DNA from: RPQJ01 sp963754125
Lineage (GTDB): Bacteria > Pseudomonadota > Gammaproteobacteria > Steroidobacterales > Steroidobacteraceae
DNA length: 64,000 bases
Direction of reading: 5' to 3'
Assembly (NCBI GenBank): GCA_963754125.1
Contig: CAVWEX010000001.1
Coordinates: 186,001 to 250,000 of the forward strand
The first letter of the stretch is position 1. Every line of letters begins with the position of its first letter. The notes under the pieces were generated by a model. It was not told the DNA's origin and searched no databases. It worked only from the letters and a program-made list of their open reading frames with translations. This document shows, one piece after another, positions 1-9,396 of this stretch. The translations under genes were made by a program, and so were the position numbers.

Positions 1-964
1 CGAGAAGGCCAAGAAGCTCGGCGTGCCGATCAACGACGTCCTCTCGACGCTGCAGATCTTCCTCGGCGGCTACCAGGTCAACGACTTCACCCGCTTCGGC
101 CGCAACTACAAGGTGACGATGCAGGCGGAGTCCGGAGTTCCGCCAGGAGGTGAGCGACATCGCGCGGCTGTTCGTGCGCAACCGCGACGGCGGCATGGTG
201 CCGCTCGACACGCTGACCTCCTGGGAGCCGGACACGGGCGCGCGCTTCCTGCAGCGCTACAACCTGTACCGCACGGCTGCGTTCAGCGGCTCGCCCGCCC
301 CGGGCGCGAGCTCGGGCGACGCGCTCCGGGCGCTCGACGGAGGTGGCCGCGGAGGTGCTGCCGGAGGGCTACGGCTTCGAGTGGTCCGGCCAGAGCCGGC
401 AGGAGATCGAGGCCGGCAACTCCTCGGTGATCGTGCTGGCGTTGTCGATCGTGGTGGTGTTCCTGTTCCTCGCCGCCCTGTACGAGAGCTGGGCGGTGCC
501 GTTCGCGGTGCTGCTCGCCACGCCCTTCGGGTTCCTCGGCGCCCTCGCCGCGCTCAAGCTCGGCGGCATCGACTTCAACGTCTACGGCCAGATCGGGCTC
601 GTGACGCTGGTCGGCCTGTCCGCCAAGAACGCGATCCTGATCGTCGAGTTCGCGAAGCTGAACCGCGAGAACGGCATGCCGATCTTCGAGGCGGCGCTCG
701 ATGCGGCACGGCTGCGGCTGCGGCCGATCCTGATGACTTCGTTCGCGTTCATCCTCGGCGTCGTGCCGCTGATGATCGCCTCGGGCGCCGGCGCGGCCTC
801 CAAGCAGTCCGTGGGCACCGCGGTCTTCGGCGGCATGATCGCGGCGACGGTGCTGACGACGCTCGCCGTGCCGGCGTTCTACGTGCTGATCCAGGGACTC
901 GCGGAGCGCTTCGGCGGCGGCCCGCCCGCCGGCGCCGGCCCGCGAGGCGGAGGTCGCGAGATGA
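1..964 (+). CDS. RND (HAE1/AcrB-type) efflux pump, C-terminal part, broken by indels
   Basis: Inner-membrane proton-driven multidrug exporter; the gene starts before the window. Conserved blocks are visible: the stretch ending in YKVTMQAE, the porter-domain segment around RNRDGGMVPL, then the C-terminal membrane bundle with FLAALYESWAVPF and GLSAKNAILIVEFAKLNREN. Three single-base insertions (near 134, 332 and 952) each move the frame by +1. All three look like an extra G inside CGAG. Removing the last one gives a stop at 962-964 that overlaps the next gene's ATG (ATGA). As written, the last segment runs in frame into the downstream lipoprotein; that fusion is an artefact of the indel. Family assignment is secure; substrates cannot be told. 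Confidence 0.9.
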
Positions 965-2381
965 TCCGGCGGGCGGGCGTGCTCGCCACGACGGCGCTCG
1001 TCGTCGCCGGCTGCGCGATCGGTCCGGACTACGAACGCCCGGAGCTGCCCACGCCGGAGCAGCACCGCGGCGTGCTGAGCCCGCAGGACGCGGCCTCGTT
1101 CGCGGACCTCGGGTGGGCCGAGGTGTTCGGCGACCCGGAACTGCGCACCGTCCTCGAGATCGCGATCGCGAACAACCTCGACCTGCAGCTCGCCGCGGCG
1201 CGCGTCGAGGAGTTCCGCGGCCGGTCGCGGGTCGCGCGCAGCTACCTCGGGCCCGAGATCCGCGGCGTCGGCAACACCGTCGCCGAGCCCGGGCAGCAGC
1301 GAGGACAGCAGCTACTCGCTCGGCTTCAGCCTCGTCCTGGGAAATCGACCTGTTCGGACGGCTGCGTCGCTCGAACGAGGCGGCGCGCGCGCAGCTGCTC
1401 GCCTCGGAGGACGCGGCCCGCGGCGTGATGACCGCGCTCGTGGCCGACGTGGCCACGACGTGGTTCCGCCTGCGCGAGCTCGACACCGAGGTCGCGATCA
1501 TCGAGCGCACGATCAAGAGCCAGGAGGACACGCTCGCGCTGGTGCGGTCCCTGAAGCGCAACGGCGTCGCCTCGGGCACCGAGGAGCAGCAGGCCATCTC
1601 GCAGCTCGCCGGGACCCGCGCGCAGCTGCCGCTCGCGCTGCAGCGGCGCGTGCAGACGGAGAACCTGCTGCGCTTCCTCATGGGCTACGCACCCGAGCCC
1701 GTGCAGCGCTCCGCGGTACCCGCGGCCCCCTGGGTGCCGGCCGAGATTCCGGTCGGGCTGCCGGCGCAGCTGCTCGAGCGTCGGCCCGACCTGCGGCAGT
1801 TCGAGAACGAGCTGCACGCCGCCACCGCGAGCGTCGGCTTCGCCGAGGCGAGCCGCTTCCCCTACCTGTCGATCGGGCTCACGTCCTTTTTCGGCCTGGT
1901 GAGCCCGGAGCTCGCCCGTCTGCTCGACGGCGACGACCCGGCGACGGAGCTCTTCTCGATCGGGCCGTTCCTCGACGCTCCGATCTACCAGTCGGGCCGC
2001 GGCACGGGCAACGTCGAGGTCGCGCGGGCGCAGCTCAAGCAGGCGGAGCTCGCCTACCGCCGGGGCGTCCTGCAGGCCTACCGCGAAGTGGCGGACGTGC
2101 TGATCGTCACGGACCAGGTCCGCGACTTCATCGCCCAGAGCCAGACGCGCGTCGGCGCCGCGCGCGAGGTGCTGCGGCTGCAGCGGATGCGCTACCGCGC
2201 GGGCGTCGTGAGCTTCCTCGAGGTGCTCGATGCGGAGCGACAGCTGTTCCTCGCCGAGATCGAGCTCGCACGCGCGCACCTCACCCAGCTCGAGGCCTAT
2301 GCGGAGCTGTACCGGGCGCTTGGCGGCGGCTGGTCGGACGCGGAACTCGCGCGCCTGACGACTCTGTCGCAGCCTCGTTGA
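961..2381 (+). CDS. NodT-family outer-membrane efflux lipoprotein (TolC-like)
   Basis: Outer-membrane channel that completes a tripartite pump with the upstream RND transporter. The protein starts MIRRAGVLATTALVVAGC, a lipoprotein signal with the lipidated Cys at residue 18, followed by the family hallmark IGPDYERPELPTP. Two coiled-coil OEP repeats follow; WEIDLFGRLRRSNEAARAQ is the classic OEP motif, and LERRPDLRQFENEL marks the second repeat. Inferred length is about 472 aa, normal for the family. Two +1 indels (near 1297, GG to GGG; near 1336, extra G in CTCTCC) interrupt the N-terminal third. The start overlaps the RND stop by 4 nt, so translation is probably coupled. Confidence 0.9.
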
Positions 2382-2387
2382 CGGGCC

Positions 2388-3352
2388 TCAGCGCCGCGGA
2401 AGCGGCGGTCGGCGGGATGCGCCGCGCGGCTGCGCGTTCGCGACGGCGTCGGGCAGCAGGGCCTCGTGGCACTGGCTGCAGCGCACGAGCGGAGCGACGA
2501 CCTGTCCGCAGCCCCGGTGCACGAGCTGGTAGGCGGGGCCGCTCGGCGGCACGAGCCAGCGATCGCCCCAGGCGTTGAGTACGACGGCGTAGTGAAAGAG
2601 GCCGTGGCCTTTCTCCGTCAGCCGGTACTCCTGGCGCGGCGGGTGGCGGACATAGAGCCGCCTCACCAGGATCTTCTGCCTCACGAGCAGGTCGAGCCGC
2701 GCCGAGAGGATGTTGGTGGCGATGCCGAGTTCCTGCTCGAACTCGTCGAAGCGACGCAGGCCGAAGAACGCGGCCGCGATCAGCAGCGGCGTCCACGGAT
2801 CGCCGACGATGTCGGCAATGTGCGTGAGCGTGGACTGGCTGCCGCGGTGCGTGGCTGCCGTGAGCGCGGACAGCCGCCACGACCGCGCCGGGCTCGACGG
2901 CACGCGCGGCAGGCGCCCGGGTCCGCGCCGATGCTCGACGTCGCGCAGCGTCAGAGGCCCACCGCAGCGAGAGCAGACGGTTTCCGGCTGCATGTCGTTT
3001 CCGCAGGTCGCGTGCCGCAGCTTCAGCGGGATGCCGGCGTCGCGCGCCGCCCAGCGGCGCTCCCAGCTCCACGCGACCAGGCTGAGCGGAAAGAGGTCCC
3101 GGCCCATGGGCGTGAGGCGATACTCCCGGCGCGCGGGTGACGACTCCGACTCGACGCGGCGAAGGATGCCGCTGGCCTCGAGCGAGCGCAGCCGCCGGGT
3201 GAGCGTCGCGCGCGACGCACCGGTGCGGGCGAGGAAGTCCTCGAAGCGCCGCACGCCCTGGAAGGCATCGCGGACGACGAGGATGGACCAGCGGTCGCCG
3301 AGCAGCTCGATCGCCCGGGTGACCGAGCTGCCCCGCAGGCGCGCGGACGCAC
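2388..3352 (-). CDS. Tandem HxlR-type winged-helix regulator
   Basis: Transcriptional regulator with two full HxlR domains in one chain. Domain 1 carries VTRAIELLGDRWSILVVRDAF, domain 2 carries IADIVGDPWTPLLIAAAFF. Each is followed by a Cys-rich tail (CGNDMQPETVCSRCGG; HRGCGQVVAPLVRCSQCHEA) that resembles a small zinc ribbon. HxlR proteins normally have one winged helix and dimerise, so this looks like a covalent dimer. The proposed GTG start at 3352 lies 7 nt after the carotenoid oxygenase stop and gives an N-terminus with the Cys usual in this family. It requires one lost G in the G-run near 3331. About 321 aa. It closes the catabolic operon and probably regulates it; the inducer is unknown. 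Confidence 0.75.
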
Positions 3353-3358
3353 CGCGCC

Positions 3359-4872
3359 TCAGTGGCTGGGCGGGGCGTCGCCCCACAGCTCGCGTCCCGG
3401 CACCCAGCTCGCATGGAAGCCCGGTGCCACGCGCGCCGGGATGCGCACGCGGCAGATCGGGCCGGCCGTGATGCGCCTGGCATCGAAGATCCAGGCCTCG
3501 GAGCGGTAGTCCATCACGTTGGTCGCGAGCGTCACCACGTAGCCCGCGTCCTCGTCGCCGCCGCGCGTGCTCCGCGCGAATGGCGCCTCGCTCGGGTACC
3601 AGCCGGCCTCGTACTCGTACACCTCGCGCGTGCCCCGGTCGTGGTCGTACTTGACGAGTGCGTCGAAGGCGAGCGTCTGCAGGTCGGTCGGGATGCGCTG
3701 GTGATAGGACCAGCGCGACTTCACGCCGTACAGCCCGGTGTCGGGCAGGCAGAACTCGACGTTGAGGTCGTCGAGCTGCTCCTCGCGCGCCTCGCCGGTG
3801 CGCAGGTTCATGCGCCAGCGGCGCAAGTGGCCCTTGTAGCGCAGGTACGCCAGCATGGAGCCGAGCGGCCCCTCGGCGGGATCGCGGCGGATGGTGGGAT
3901 CGGGCTGGAAGCAGCCGTCCATCACGATCCAGTCGCCCTCTTCCCACGCGTTGACCATGTGCAGCACGTAGCCGGGCGTGAACTCGAACCAGCGCAGCTG
4001 CTCCTGCGTGCCCAACCGCGGGATCACGCCGAAGCGCGAGGGCTGGTCGCGATGGAACTGCACCACGCGGTGTCCCGTGCGCCTCAGCACGTCGACGTCG
4101 TGGTACAGCGGGAAGTCGTGCAGGATCGTGTAGTTCGGCGTGAACGTGGTGTCGTGCGGCAGGCGCGGCCCCGGCAGGTCGACCTGCGTGCGGTGCTTGA
4201 GCCGTCCGTCGGCGCCGACCACGTAGTAGGTCAGGTAGGACTTGAAGTCGCCGTAGTCGTAGTCAAGGTAGTCGCCGTTGCGCGGATCGACCTTCGGGTG
4301 GGCGTTGAGCGTCGTGTCGAGCGCGCCGCCGAAGTCCTCCTCGCCGATCGTGTCGAGGGTGAGCGGATCGAGCGCATGCACGCGCCCGGCGTTGTACCAC
4401 TGGGCGAGGATCCGGCCGTTGAAGTAGTTGAGCGTCGTGTTGGCGGTGTCCTTGCAGTAGTCGGGATTGACGCTGTGCTGGCCGTCGCCAACGCGCGGTG
4501 AGATCGTAGGGCCCCATGACGCCCGCCAGTCCGCGTGCGGCCGCTCGCGAGTTCGTCGCGCAGCGCGCGGGTTCGGACCCACTTGCGAACGTAGCTCGCG
4601 CGACCGTCGCGGAAGTAGGCGCCGTGCACCATGCCGTCGCCGTCGAACCAGTGGTACATGCCCCGTGGCGCCAGCACGGGGTTCGGGCCGTTGCGCAGGT
4701 AGGCGCCGTACAGGTCCGCGGGAATCTCGCCGGCGACGACCTCGAGGTCGACGGCGGTGATCTCGGAGATCACCGGCGTGTAGGGACCGTGCAGGTAGGG
4801 GTTGTCGATGCCGTCCACCCAGCGCGGGCGGTCCGGCGGATCGACGGGGTTCTGCTGTGCATACGTTCTCAT
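3359..4872 (-). CDS. Carotenoid oxygenase family (RPE65/CCD/lignostilbene dioxygenase)
   Basis: Non-heme Fe(II) dioxygenase that splits a C=C bond of a carotenoid, apocarotenoid or stilbene to aldehydes or ketones. The four iron-binding His contexts are present in order: LNAHPKVDPRNGD, ILHDFPLYHD, YVLHMVNAWEE and GFHASWVPG. The N-terminus has the usual GEIPADLYGAYLRNGPNP. Start ATG at 4872 is preceded by the thiolase stop 17 nt away. Two +1 indels (near 4531, CGACT to CGGACT; near 4490) disrupt the middle; corrected length is about 503 aa, normal for the family. The operon with a CoA ligase and a thiolase suggests that the cleavage product is activated and degraded. The true substrate cannot be read from sequence. 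Confidence 0.85.
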
Positions 4873-4888
4873 CGGCCGATCTCCTGGT

Positions 4889-6128
4889 TCACGCCGCACG
4901 ATCGATCACGAAGCTCACGGTGGTGGTCGCGCTGCCGCCGACGTTCAGCGTGGCGAAGCGGCGGGCACCCTCGACCTGGTAGTCGCCGGCCTGGCCGGTG
5001 ACCTGCTTGTAGCCATCGAGCGCCATCCGCACGCCGGTGGCGCCGACCGGATGGCCGAGCCCGATCAGGCCGCCGCTCGGATTGACCGGGATGCGACCGC
5101 CGATCTCGATGTCGCCCGCCTCGATCGCCCGCCAGCTCTCGCCCCGGCGGCGTGATGCCGAAGTGGTCGATGGCCATGTACTCGGTGGTCGTGAAGCAGT
5201 CGTGGGTCTCGATGCCGTCGACGGCCTCGACACCCGGCAGCCCCGCGCGGCGGAACGCGTCCTCGATGGTCGCTCGCACCCACGGGAACACGTAGGGCTG
5301 CTCACGACTGCTCGCGACCTTGGCCGCGTAGGTGATCGGTGCGGTGCGGTGCCCCCAGCCGGCGAGGCGCGCGAGCTGCCCGGGACGGCGCCCGTGCCGC
5401 GCGGCCCAGGCGCGTGCCACCGGCTCGGTCGCGAGGAACACGATCGCCGCGCCGTCGGTGATCTGCCCGCAGTCCTGCTTGCGGATGCGCCCGTCGATGA
5501 CGGGATTCGCGCCGTCGTCCTCGGCGAAGCTCTGCGGCGTGAACGTCCAGCGCCGGGTCTGCGCATTCGGGTTGCGGCGCGCGTTCGCGAAATTGATCTC
5601 GGCGATGCGCGCGAGGTGCTCGCGGCGCAGGCCGTAGCGCCGCTCGTACTCGTCGCCGAGCAGGCTGAAGATGTGCGGCCAGGGAAAGCGCACGCCGGGG
5701 CACTCGTGCCCGGCCCACATCGCGGGGCCGCCGATCAGCTTCGCCGCCTCGTCGCCCGGCACGTTGCGCATCTGCTCGATGCCGATCACGGCGGCGAGGC
5801 CGTAGCGGCCCGCCTCGAGCTCGGCCGCCGCTGCGAGCAGCGCGAGGCTGCCCGACGCGCAGGCGCCCTCGTGGCGCGCCGCCGGAACGCCGGCGAGATC
5901 GTCGTGCGCCGCCGCCACGAGGCCGCCGAGATGTCCCTGGCCGCAGAACAGCTCGCCCGCGAAATTGCCGACGTGCGCCGTCTCGATCTCGCGGGCCTCG
6001 AGGCCCGTGGCCGCGAGTCCGCCCTCGAGCACCGCCCGGATGCCGTCGGCGAGCTCGAGACCCTCCCGCGCCCAGTTGGCGGCGAAGTCGGTCTGCCAGC
6101 CACCGAGGAGGTAGATGTCGCCTGCCAT
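4889..6128 (-). CDS. SCP2-type thiolase / acetyl-CoA acetyltransferase family protein
   Basis: Thiolase-fold enzyme of the SCP-x/lipid-transfer type, acting on acyl-CoA chains or sterol/terpenoid side chains. Visible elements are the N-terminal GGWQTDF, the catalytic Cys in HEGACASGSLALL, the HDCFTTTEY block, and the C-terminal GLIGLGHPVGATGVRM with its active-site His. One G inserted in a G-run near 5143 shifts the frame; corrected length is about 412 aa. ATG at 6128 lies 8 nt after the acyl-CoA ligase stop; an upstream in-frame ATG at 6161 would overlap that gene and is less likely. It shares an operon with the ligase and the carotenoid oxygenase. Confidence 0.82.
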
Positions 6129-6135
6129 GCCGCCC

Positions 6136-7854
6136 TCAGTCGTCCTGCCCTGCGGCCGCACCGAGCTGCGCGACCTCGCCCCGGATCACCTTGCCGACCG
6201 GATTGCGCGGCAGCTGCGGCACGACCCGCAGTCGCTCCGGCCACTTGAACCGGGCGAGCCCGCGCGCCTCGAAGTGCCGCTGGAGCTGCTCGAGCGTGAG
6301 CGACTGACCCGGACGCAGCACGACCACGGCGCAGATGCGCTCGCCCAGCACCCCGTCCGGAACGCCGACGGCGGCGGCCTCGGCAATGGCCGGGTGGTCG
6401 GCCAGCACGGCGTCGAGCTCGTCGGGCGAAATCTTCATGCCGCCACGCACGATCAACTGCTTGAGCCGCCCGACGAACCGGTAGAAGCGCGGGTCGCCGG
6501 GCTCGGCGATCTCGAACAGGTCCCCGGTGCGGAACCAGCCGTCGGTGGTGAACGCCGCGGCGTTCAGGTCCGGCGACTCGAAGTAGCCGTCGAACACGGT
6601 CGGCCCGCGGACCTGCATTTCGCCAGGCACGCCGTCGGCCGTGATCTCGGCGCCGGTGTCGGGATCGATCAGGCGCGTCTCGATCAGCCGTGCGATGCGT
6701 TGCGGCCAGGCAAGCTCCGGTCGCCCGAAGCGCGGGAAGTAACGCGCACGGCGTTCCGGGTCGGGCGCCTCCGCCGGGCCGCTGCACAACGACATGCCCT
6801 CGTTGGAGCCGAACATGTTGACGATCTCGATGCCGTAGCGCTCGCGGTAGCCGCGGATCATCGCGGGCGGCAGCGGCGCCGAGCCCGAGCCGATGCAGCG
6901 CAGGCAGCTGAGGTCGACGCCCGACAGCAGCGCGTCGTTCTGCAGCAGCAGCATCAGGATCGCCGGCGGCGCGATCGCGTAGTCGGGTCGCTCCGCGGCG
7001 ATCTGCTGCAGGTACACCGGCAGCTCGAACGGGTGGTGCAGCAGCAGCGTACCGGCGGCGTGCAGCCAGCTCGTGAGGCAGCCGCCGATCGCGGCCATGT
7101 TCACGAGCGGGAAGGGATTCAGCAGCCGGTCGCCGTCGCGCAGCTGCGCGCCCTCGTAGTGCGCCCAGCTGATGGCGAGCCAGTGGTTGTGCGAGCGCGG
7201 CACGCCCTTCGGGCGGCCCTCGGTGCCGGAGGTCCAGCAGATCGTGAGGATGTCGTCGGCGTCCACTGCGGCGGCGGCCTCGAGCGCTGCGGCGTGCTCG
7301 CGCGCGGACGCCCCGGCGTAGCGCGACACCGCGAGCGGCGTCGCGCCCTCCGGCGCGGAGTCGTCGAGCACCAGCACGCGCAGCGGCGAGCCCGATGAGT
7401 CGGCAAGCGCTGCGGCGAGCTGCGCGGGCTCCGTGTCCTTGAAGCGACACACGGTCAGCAGTGCGCGCGCGCGCGTCATGGCGACGATCGGCGCGAGCTC
7501 CGCGCGACGGTACTGCATCGGCACCGGGCTCAGCACGACCCCGAGCCGGGCGGCGGCGAGGTACACCGCGACGTACTCGACCACGTTCGGCAGCTGCGTG
7601 ACGAGCACGTCGTCGCGCCGCAGCCCCGCGGCAGCCAGCGCCAGCACGGTCGCATCCACCGTCGCTGACAGCTCGCGGTAGTCGAGGCGACGCGGCTCGC
7701 GGCCGTCCAGGGCCGTGCGATTCGGCGGGTCGACGACGGCGAGCCGCTCCGGGACGCGCGCGGCATTCGCCGCGAACAGGTCGAACAGGCGCGTGTCCGA
7801 CCAGTCGCCGCGCGCGCGGAACTGCCGTCGCAGGTGCCCAGGCGTCGTCTGCAT
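6136..7854 (-). CDS. AMP-dependent acyl-CoA synthetase/ligase
   Basis: Adenylate-forming ligase that activates a carboxylic acid to its CoA thioester in the cytoplasm. The 572-aa chain contains the P-loop-like CWTSGTEGRPKGVPRSH, the A5-type block NMFGSNEGMS, the A7/A8 region DGWFRTGDLFEI and FVGRLKQLIVRGGMKISP, and the catalytic Lys context RNPVGKVIRGE near the end. It is the first gene of the minus-strand operon and has GGGAGGGGA just before its ATG. The substrate is probably the acid derived from the carotenoid/stilbene cleavage product, but that is inferred only from neighbours. Confidence 0.88.
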   Translation of the reverse strand: MQTTPGHLRRQFRARGDWSDTRLFDLFAANAARVPERLAVVDPPNRTALDGREPRRLDYRELSATVDATVLALAAAGLRRDDVLVTQLPNVVEYVAVYLAAARLGVVLSPVPMQYRRAELAPIVAMTRARALLTVCRFKDTEPAQLAAALADSSGSPLRVLVLDDSAPEGATPLAVSRYAGASAREHAAALEAAAAVDADDILTICWTSGTEGRPKGVPRSHNHWLAISWAHYEGAQLRDGDRLLNPFPLVNMAAIGGCLTSWLHAAGTLLLHHPFELPVYLQQIAAERPDYAIAPPAILMLLLQNDALLSGVDLSCLRCIGSGSAPLPPAMIRGYRERYGIEIVNMFGSNEGMSLCSGPAEAPDPERRARYFPRFGRPELAWPQRIARLIETRLIDPDTGAEITADGVPGEMQVRGPTVFDGYFESPDLNAAAFTTDGWFRTGDLFEIAEPGDPRFYRFVGRLKQLIVRGGMKISPDELDAVLADHPAIAEAAAVGVPDGVLGERICAVVVLRPGQSLTLEQLQRHFEARGLARFKWPERLRVVPQLPRNPVGKVIRGEVAQLGAAAGQDD

Positions 7855-7879
7855 CCGTCCCCTCCCCGGCCGTCGCCGA

Positions 7880-7885
7880 AGTATA
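7880..7885 (-). promoter_or_regulatory. Candidate -10 element (TATACT) for the catabolic operon
   Basis: TATACT reads on the minus strand 26 nt before the ligase ATG, in the 41-nt gap between divergent genes. No good -35 hexamer was found at normal spacing, so the site may need an activator. Confidence 0.4.
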
Positions 7886-7895
7886 GCGGGCGAGC

Positions 7896-8909
7896 ATGCG
7901 CCCTAGTATCGTTATGCAAGTGACTGTGACGCCCGGCATTCCGGCGGCGACCGTGCCGCGCGATCGTCTCGCCGCCCTGCGCGACGGGCTGCGCCTGCCG
8001 CTGATCGCCGCACCCATGTTCCTGGTCTCGGGTCCCGACCTCGTGCTCGCGGCCTGCGCGGCTGGCATCGGCGGCGCCTTCCCCGCGCCGAATGCCCGCA
8101 CCGTGGAGGCGCTCGAGGACTGGCTGGGACGCGTCGCGAGCGGCCACGCCGCGCTCGCGGCGGGAGGCGGACGCGTCGGGCCGTGGGCGCTCAACCTCGT
8201 CACCCACAGCAGCTACGATCGTCTCGGCGCCGAGCTCGCGCTCGTGGACCGCTACCGGCCGCCGATCGTGATCACCGCACTCGGCAGCCCGGCGCCCGTG
8301 GTCGAACGCGTGCACGCCTACGGCGGGCTCGTGATCGCCGACGTCAACAGCGTGGCGCTGGCGCGCAAGGCGGCGGCCGCGCAGGTGGACGGGCTCGCGC
8401 TGGTGTGCGCGGGCGCCGGCGGCCACACGGGGCGCATCTCGCCGTTCGCCTTCGTGCCCGCGGTACGCAGCTTCTTCGACGGCCTGCTCGTGGTCGGCGG
8501 CAGCATCGGAACCGGCGGCGCGATCCGCGCGATCGAGCTGCTCGGTGCCGACCTCGTCTACGCCGGGACGCCGTTCATCGCGGCGAGCGAGAGCCTCGCC
8601 AGCGACGGCTACCGGGACATGGTGGTGCGCGCCTCGATCGAGGACCTGGTGCTGTCCCGCGCGCTGACCGGCGCCGACGCGTGGTACCTGCGCGAGAGCA
8701 TCGTCGCTGCCGGGCTCGATCCCGACGCCCTCACCGGCAAGTCCAAGGTGGACTGGCGCGACTCGCAGGGCCAGCTCAAGGCGTGGCGGGACATCTGGTC
8801 CGCCGGCCAGGGTGTCGAGAGCGTCCGCGCGGTCGAGCCCGTCGCGTCGATCGTCGAGCGGCTCGCGGCGGAGTACGCCGCGGCCCTCGACCGCCCGGCA
8901 TTCACCTGA
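7896..8909 (+). CDS. Nitronate monooxygenase family (2-nitropropane dioxygenase-like)
   Basis: FMN TIM-barrel enzyme that oxidises nitronates, or a relative with another oxidative role. Diagnostic segments are LRLPLIAAPMFLVSGPDLVL at the N-terminus, the CAGAGGHTGRISPFAFVPA flavin-binding loop, and VVGGSIGTGGAIRAIELLGADLVYAGTPF split across the phosphate-binding part of the barrel. 337 aa from the ATG at 7896; an in-frame ATG at 7914 is equally plausible because neither has a strong ribosome-binding site. It is transcribed divergently from the ligase operon and is followed 4 nt later by the lipocalin-like gene. Such enzymes are frequent in lipid and terpenoid catabolic islands, which fits the context. 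Confidence 0.85.
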   Translation: MRPSIVMQVTVTPGIPAATVPRDRLAALRDGLRLPLIAAPMFLVSGPDLVLAACAAGIGGAFPAPNARTVEALEDWLGRVASGHAALAAGGGRVGPWALNLVTHSSYDRLGAELALVDRYRPPIVITALGSPAPVVERVHAYGGLVIADVNSVALARKAAAAQVDGLALVCAGAGGHTGRISPFAFVPAVRSFFDGLLVVGGSIGTGGAIRAIELLGADLVYAGTPFIAASESLASDGYRDMVVRASIEDLVLSRALTGADAWYLRESIVAAGLDPDALTGKSKVDWRDSQGQLKAWRDIWSAGQGVESVRAVEPVASIVERLAAEYAAALDRPAFT

Positions 8910-8913
8910 GGCG

Positions 8914-9366
8914 ATGATGGCGACGCTCGAGGCAGACCGGCTGGTCGGGGCGTGGCAGCTGCAGCACTGGCAGGTGGTGTACGAGGACGGCACGACCACG
9001 GAGCCGTTCGGACCGGGCGCGGAAGGCCTGTTGCTGTACACGGCCGACGGCTGGATGAGCGCCTGCATCATGGCGGCCGGGCGCGCCCGGCTGTCTTCCG
9101 GCAATCCGCGGGAGGCGCCCGAGTCCGAGCGCGCCGCCGCCTTCGACGGCTACTTCAGCTACGCCGGACACTGGCGCATCCTCGATCGCCGCGTGCAGCA
9201 CGAAGTGACCGTGGCGTTGAACCCAGGGCTCGTCGGCACGCTGCAGCTGCGGGACGCCCAGTTGACGGAGCGGGAACTGACGCTGTCCGCGGAGGAATCC
9301 GTGCGCGGCGGCACGCGCCTGCACCGGCTGACCTGGCGGCGGGCGGCCGAGCATCCAGGTCGCTGA
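8914..9366 (+). CDS. Lipocalin-like domain protein
   Basis: Small beta-rich protein of the lipocalin-like type found in catabolic clusters. It shows the opening LVGAWQLQHWQVVYEDGT, GLLLYTADGWMSACIMA, FDGYFSYAGHWRILD and a run of alternating strands to the end. 150 aa from the first of two adjacent ATG codons (8914, 8917). No signal peptide, so probably cytoplasmic. It starts 4 nt after the nitronate monooxygenase stop and is surely co-transcribed. It may bind or process a hydrophobic intermediate; no catalytic residue can be assigned. Confidence 0.7.
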   Translation: MMATLEADRLVGAWQLQHWQVVYEDGTTTEPFGPGAEGLLLYTADGWMSACIMAAGRARLSSGNPREAPESERAAAFDGYFSYAGHWRILDRRVQHEVTVALNPGLVGTLQLRDAQLTERELTLSAEESVRGGTRLHRLTWRRAAEHPGR

Positions 9367-9396
9367 ATTCGAACCGCACGAGGAGCTCGACAGGCA

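Noticed and set aside
343..1428. Apparent in-frame fusion of an RND pump tail to an outer-membrane lipoprotein
   Set aside because: An extra G near 952 hides the pump stop at 962-964, which overlaps the lipoprotein ATG (ATGA); the fusion disappears once it is removed.
2388..3483. Long alternative frames antisense to coding genes across the window
   Set aside because: Arg/Ala/Pro-rich shadow frames without start signals or family motifs, opposite better supported genes.
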